A stretch of 8,325 nucleotides of DNA, taken from Burkholderiaceae bacterium. GTDB lineage: Bacteria; Pseudomonadota; Gammaproteobacteria; Burkholderiales; Burkholderiaceae. Below the pieces are notes generated by a model. The model did not search any database. It had not been told where the DNA came from and saw only the letters and a list, made by a program, of their open reading frames with translations. The stretch spans positions 1 to 8,325 of the forward strand of contig CANBSM010000046.1 of the NCBI GenBank assembly GCA_947372155.1, read 5' to 3'. Shown here piece by piece: positions 5,968 through 8,325 of the stretch (position 1 is the first letter of the stretch; each line of letters starts with the position of its first letter). Both the position numbers and the translations under genes were made by a program.

Positions 5968-6218
5968 ATGAAGATGCTCAAACCTATTCCTCGATTTGAA
6001 TCATAGCTTGATGAAAGAAGGTTTTGGGAAACGAATGATGCTACGGATTATTTTGATTTAGATAGAGCATTTAGAGTTACAACACCAAATCTAAGACCCC
6101 ATTCTGCGGCTGTGAAGTCTCAGGAGGGGTGAGTTGGAAAATCGATATGGCGTTTTTGCTAGCCAATAGAATTAAGCGAGGCATTAAGTCAGACGTCTGT
6201 AATTCGTTGTTGATGTGA
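5968..6218 (+). pseudogene. Decayed CopG/BrnA-type antitoxin gene (nonsense codon plus frameshifts)
   Basis: Starting at ATG 5968 the frame reads MKMLKPIPRFES, then an in-frame TAG (6004-6006). It continues without shift as LDERRFWETNDATDYFDLD followed by RAFRVTTPNLRPHSAAV, and ends at TGA 6130-6132. This matches the N-terminal signature of CopG-type antitoxins of BrnT-BrnA-like pairs (LKPIPxF, then ERxFWExxDxTDY, then RVxxPNLxPS). The expected next motif SLRLP survives as SLR in another frame (6116-6124). A possible remnant of the ribbon-helix-helix end (LLANRIKRGIKSDV, then NSLLM) is in the third frame at about 6156-6215 before TGA 6216-6218; this last part is less certain. No BrnT toxin gene precedes it: the yajQ stop is only 18 bases upstream. 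It looks like an orphan antitoxin that has lost function. Confidence 0.75.
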
Positions 6219-6219
6219 G

Positions 6220-6245
6220 TGAGACCCTATTGAGACAAGGGCTCA
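6220..6245 (+). other. Hairpin after the antitoxin pseudogene
   Basis: TGAGACCCT (6220-6228) pairs with AGGGCTCA (6238-6245) with one bulged A and a 9-base loop. It begins two bases after the last remnant stop codon and ends just before the next promoter, which would suit a terminator of the upstream transcript. No T-run follows, so the function is uncertain. Confidence 0.35.
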
Positions 6246-6249
6246 AAGC

Positions 6250-6291
6250 TTGCAGTTGCGCCAAAAAATAGTATATACTTTATATATATAA
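6250..6291 (+). promoter_or_regulatory. AT-rich promoter with palindromic operators for the MazF/PemK-type operon
   Basis: TTGCAG (6250-6255) is separated by 18 bases from TATACT (6274-6279, 5 of 6 to the -10 consensus). The -10 lies inside the perfect 10-base palindrome AGTATATACT (6270-6279). It is followed immediately by the 12-base palindrome TTATATATATAA (6280-6291), which covers the expected transcription start. Two adjacent palindromes on the -10 and start site are what an autoregulating antitoxin operator would look like. A strong AAGGGGG (6302-6308) lies 7 bases before the antitoxin ATG. Confidence 0.5.
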
Positions 6292-6315
6292 TTTAATGAT
6301 TAAGGGGGTGCCATA

Positions 6316-6594
6316 ATGAGATCTTCAAGCGAAAATCTGTTGGTCAAATTCCGTTCTAAAGACACCCAATTTGGCGTGACTCGAACAACCGTTAAGGCAA
6401 TTGCAAAAGAGCTCGATATAAACGAAACGCAGGTTATCCATATGGCCCTGTCAAAATTTGCCACTGATGTTTTACCCTCTTATGCTCCTGATGATGGCCC
6501 ATTGACAGCAAAACAAGTCTTGGCATTACGTAAGGACGCATCCAAGCGCTTACCAAAAGGAAAATTGCTTGCACGTGACGCATTATTTACATGA
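6316..6594 (+). CDS. Probable antitoxin partner of a PemK/MazF-like toxin (RHH-like N-terminus)
   Basis: A 92-residue protein with no close family I can name. Position and layout argue for an antitoxin: a strong Shine-Dalgarno sequence, a palindromic promoter upstream and a 4-base ATGA overlap with a PemK/MazF-type toxin gene. Residues 7-13 (NLLVKFR) could be a beta strand, followed by two predicted helices, TTVKAIAKELDI (24-35) and NETQVIHMALSKFATDVL (36-53), an arrangement like ribbon-helix-helix DNA-binding domains. The second half (55-92) is Pro-, Lys- and Leu-rich (LTAKQVLALRKDASKRLPK), plausible as a toxin-wrapping tail. It probably represses its own promoter. The DNA-binding fold is inference from pattern only. 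Confidence 0.75.
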   Translation: MRSSSENLLVKFRSKDTQFGVTRTTVKAIAKELDINETQVIHMALSKFATDVLPSYAPDDGPLTAKQVLALRKDASKRLPKGKLLARDALFT

Positions 6595-7004
6595 ATCAGA
6601 CTTGGGCGTTACCCGCACCTGGCGATATCGTTTGGTGCTTGTTTCCAGAAGTGCCCAATAGTGAACCAGGACCCAAACCCAGACCGGCTATTGTTCTGAG
6701 TGTTGAGCGTCGGGATGATGGAAATCAGGTCAGCGTAGTGTACGGAACATCTCAGAACCTGACTAGACTAAAAGCTGGCGAAGTGGCGATAACGCAGATT
6801 AAGAACCCAGCTGCTTATGCATTAGCTGGATTAGCTTATGACACCAAGTTTGATTTCAAGGTGATGGTAGATCTGCCGTGGTCTGAGCGCTACTTCAAAG
6901 TGCCCGCTAGGGGCCCGCATGGTAATACCCCCAAGCTGGGTACTTTACATGTAACTATTCTTCGTGCTGTTGAGGCGGCTTATCGTGCAGCATCAAGCCG
7001 ATAG
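6591..7004 (+). CDS. PemK/MazF-like toxin (type II, putative endoribonuclease)
   Basis: A 137-residue protein with the MazF/PemK SH3-like barrel pattern. The N-terminal GDIVWCLFPE (11-20) is followed by GPKPRPAIVLSV (27-38), the strand bearing the family's catalytic Arg (Arg31). VSVVYGTSQNLT (48-59) supplies the expected Thr/Ser near the active site (Thr53). Later segments KFDFKVMVDLPWSERYF and PKLGTLHVTILRAV match longer PemK-like toxins. MazF proteins are RNases that cleave mRNA or rRNA at short sequences; the target here cannot be read from sequence. Both candidate catalytic residues are present and no lesion is seen, so it is probably functional. ATG 6591 overlaps the antitoxin TGA as ATGA. 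The next gene, xerD, begins one base after the TAG stop. Confidence 0.82.
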   Translation: MNQTWALPAPGDIVWCLFPEVPNSEPGPKPRPAIVLSVERRDDGNQVSVVYGTSQNLTRLKAGEVAITQIKNPAAYALAGLAYDTKFDFKVMVDLPWSERYFKVPARGPHGNTPKLGTLHVTILRAVEAAYRAASSR

Positions 7005-7005
7005 C

Positions 7006-7929
7006 ATGATAAAAAATAAACCCTCAATCTCTCCTCTAAGCCAAGAGGCGATTGAACGCTTTTGCGATGCTTGCTGGCTAGAAGATGGTTTGGCTCAAAA
7101 CAGTTTGTCTGCGTATCGAAGGGACTTACTCTTATTAGCCCAGTGGCTTTACAAAGAATCCGGGGCTGATCTTTTTAGCGTTACAGAAAAAGACCTTACT
7201 GCCTACATAGCCCATAGACGTGCCGACAAAGCAACAACTGCTAATAGGCGCTTAACTGTTTTCAAACGTTTTTATCGGCATGCTCTCCGTATTAATTTAG
7301 TCAAGAGCGATCCCTGCATTGGTTTACGCGCTGCTAAACAAGCACTGCGTTTTCCAAAAACGCTGAGTGAAGATCAGGTCACCGCACTTTTAAATGCACC
7401 TGATATTGAAACACCACTAGGCTTGCGTGATCGCACAATGCTAGAACTCATGTATGCCAGTGGCTTGCGTGTTTCAGAGATTGTTTCCCTGAAAACAGTT
7501 GCCCTAGGTTTGAATGAAGGTGTTGTACGGGTAGTGAACGGCAAAGGTGGCAAAGAACGCTTAGTTCCTTTTGGCGGGGAGGCTGGTCAGTGGTTAAGGC
7601 GTTATTTAGCTGAAGCACGTACACCCTTACTGGAAGGTAAAACCACGGATGCCGTTTTTGTGGGGCGCCATACAGGCACTGGCTTAACCCGACAAGCATT
7701 TTGGGCATTGATTAAGCGCTATGCAACAGTGGCCAATATTCCAGTGGCGCTATCACCGCATACCCTGCGCCATGCTTTTGCAACCCATTTGCTGAACCAT
7801 GGAGCTGATTTAAGGGTGGTTCAGTTGCTTTTGGGGCATGCTGATATCTCTACCACCCAAATCTATACACATGTGGCGCGAGAGAGGCTTAAATCAATCC
7901 ATCAGCAGCATCATCCCCGTGGCACGTAA
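7006..7929 (+). CDS. xerD: Site-specific tyrosine recombinase XerD
   Basis: A 307-residue tyrosine recombinase that with XerC resolves chromosome dimers at dif, under FtsK control at the septum. The N-terminal SAM-like core-binding domain (about 11-100) includes QNSLSAYRRDLLLLAQWL. The catalytic domain carries the complete set: Arg155 (ASGLRVSEI), Lys180 (VNGKGGKERLVPFG), His252 and Arg255 (SPHTLRHAFATHLLNHGADLR in two parts), His278 (LLLGHADISTTQIYTH) and nucleophile Tyr287. GHADISTTQIYTHV and the length support XerD rather than a phage integrase. ATG 7006 is preferred because it lies one base after the toxin stop and gives a normal length. An in-frame GTG at 6964 would add 14 residues inside the toxin gene. 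No good Shine-Dalgarno sequence is visible, so translation may depend on coupling to the toxin gene. Confidence 0.95.
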   Translation: MIKNKPSISPLSQEAIERFCDACWLEDGLAQNSLSAYRRDLLLLAQWLYKESGADLFSVTEKDLTAYIAHRRADKATTANRRLTVFKRFYRHALRINLVKSDPCIGLRAAKQALRFPKTLSEDQVTALLNAPDIETPLGLRDRTMLELMYASGLRVSEIVSLKTVALGLNEGVVRVVNGKGGKERLVPFGGEAGQWLRRYLAEARTPLLEGKTTDAVFVGRHTGTGLTRQAFWALIKRYATVANIPVALSPHTLRHAFATHLLNHGADLRVVQLLLGHADISTTQIYTHVARERLKSIHQQHHPRGT

Positions 7930-7996
7930 GCCTTCCCATTTAGTCAATTGGGTCTATCTAGCCTAACCATCTCATATAAGTGTTTAAGATAGCGGT

Positions 7997-8325
7997 ATGA
8001 CCCTGACTTTTGACTTATTGCTCATTCCTATTGCCTACTTGATAGGCTCAATTTCATTTGCGGTAGTGGTGAGTAAGTGCATGCGTTTGCCTGACCCCCA
8101 TTCCTATGGCTCCGGTAATCCGGGCGCAACTAATGTATTGCGCACTGGCAATAAGTTGGCAGCAGTACTTACTTTAATTGGTGATGCCCTTAAGGGATAT
8201 CTTGCTGTCATGCTCGCGCGAGTATTGCTTGGCGATGAGTCGCTTACTGCCACCATGAACTCTTGGCTCTTATGTGGTGTGGTGATCGCAGTGTTTCTAG
8301 GTCACTTGTTCCCCATCTTTCATGG
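7997..8325 (+). CDS. plsY: Glycerol-3-phosphate acyltransferase PlsY, N-terminal part (3' end outside window)
   Basis: The first 109 residues of PlsY (YgiH), the inner-membrane enzyme that moves an acyl group from acyl-phosphate to glycerol-3-phosphate to make lysophosphatidate, the first step of phospholipid synthesis. The frame is open to the window end. A first membrane segment covers [21 protein letters not shown] (5-25, shown in family motif 1 as GSIxFA). The glycine-rich phosphate-binding loop [14 protein letters not shown] lies at 36-49. [18 protein letters not shown] (62-79) and [19 protein letters not shown] (91-109) are further membrane segments, the last leading into the third motif. 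ATG 7997 is the first in-frame start after an in-frame TAA at 7985. Its Shine-Dalgarno sequence is poor, and a TATAAG -10-like box lies at 7975-7980. Confidence 0.95.
   Translation, partial: MTLTFDLLLIPIAYLIGSISFAVVVSKCMRLPDPHSYGSGNPGATNVLRTGNKLAAVLTLIGDALKGYLAVMLARVLLGDESLTATMNSWLLCGVVIAVFLGHLFPIFH

Noticed and set aside
6964..7005. GTG at 6964 as the xerD start
   Set aside because: It would add 14 residues overlapping the toxin gene; ATG 7006 gives the normal XerD length and directly follows the toxin stop.
7448..7708. Minus-strand frame inside xerD
   Set aside because: It is antisense to the conserved catalytic domain of xerD and has no recognisable features.
7935..7952. CCCA...TGGG hairpin after xerD as a terminator
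   Set aside because: It has a short stem with a bulge and no T-run, so a chance origin is likely.
1..8325. CRISPR array, tRNA or rRNA gene, insertion sequence ends, or integron sites
   Set aside because: I saw no regularly spaced direct repeats, no tRNA-like cloverleaf, no transposase frame and no terminal inverted repeats with target duplications. XerD is the chromosomal recombinase and does not indicate a mobile element.

Overview
The window reads as a chromosomal segment of a betaproteobacterium of the Burkholderiaceae. Moderate GC, the look of the XseA, MurB, YajQ, XerD and PlsY proteins and the compact layout suggest a Polynucleobacter-like organism; this is recalled family resemblance, not a search result. 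Five housekeeping genes or gene fragments (xseA end, murB, yajQ, xerD, plsY beginning) form a backbone, and small accessory modules sit between them.

Left part (1-3230). The 3' end of xseA (exonuclease VII large subunit) is followed at once by a self-contained YefM/YoeB-type toxin-antitoxin operon with its own sigma70-like promoter and GTAC-core operator (584-1132). Next comes a large secreted lipoprotein (1160-3184) whose C-terminal half carries seven NHL/Vgb-like beta-propeller repeats and which contains no histidine. A stem-loop lies where it converges with murB.

Middle (3231-5460, minus strand). murB (peptidoglycan precursor synthesis) lies downstream of a GSU2403-type nucleotidyltransferase-fold gene of unknown role. 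Two copies of the palindrome TTTACNNGTAAA cover that gene's transcription start and ribosome binding site, which suggests tight repression. yajQ is divergent from it.

Right part (5464-8325, plus strand). yajQ (nucleotide-binding DUF520 protein) is followed by a 366-base stretch without an intact gene. Its first two thirds hold a decayed CopG/BrnA-type antitoxin gene with an in-frame TAG and frameshifts. The rest holds a hairpin and an AT-rich, palindrome-covered promoter. That promoter should drive a second, intact toxin-antitoxin pair (RHH-like antitoxin plus PemK/MazF-like toxin, ATGA overlap). xerD starts one base after the toxin stop codon, so the chromosome dimer-resolution recombinase may depend at least partly on the toxin-antitoxin promoter. 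plsY (acyl-phosphate:glycerol-3-phosphate acyltransferase) begins at 7997 and runs off the window.

The main pattern is an accumulation of toxin-antitoxin-type modules (one YefM/YoeB, one dead CopG-type antitoxin, one MazF/PemK) and a tightly operated nucleotidyltransferase gene, all between essential or conserved genes. I found no tRNA, rRNA, CRISPR array, transposase or integron structure.
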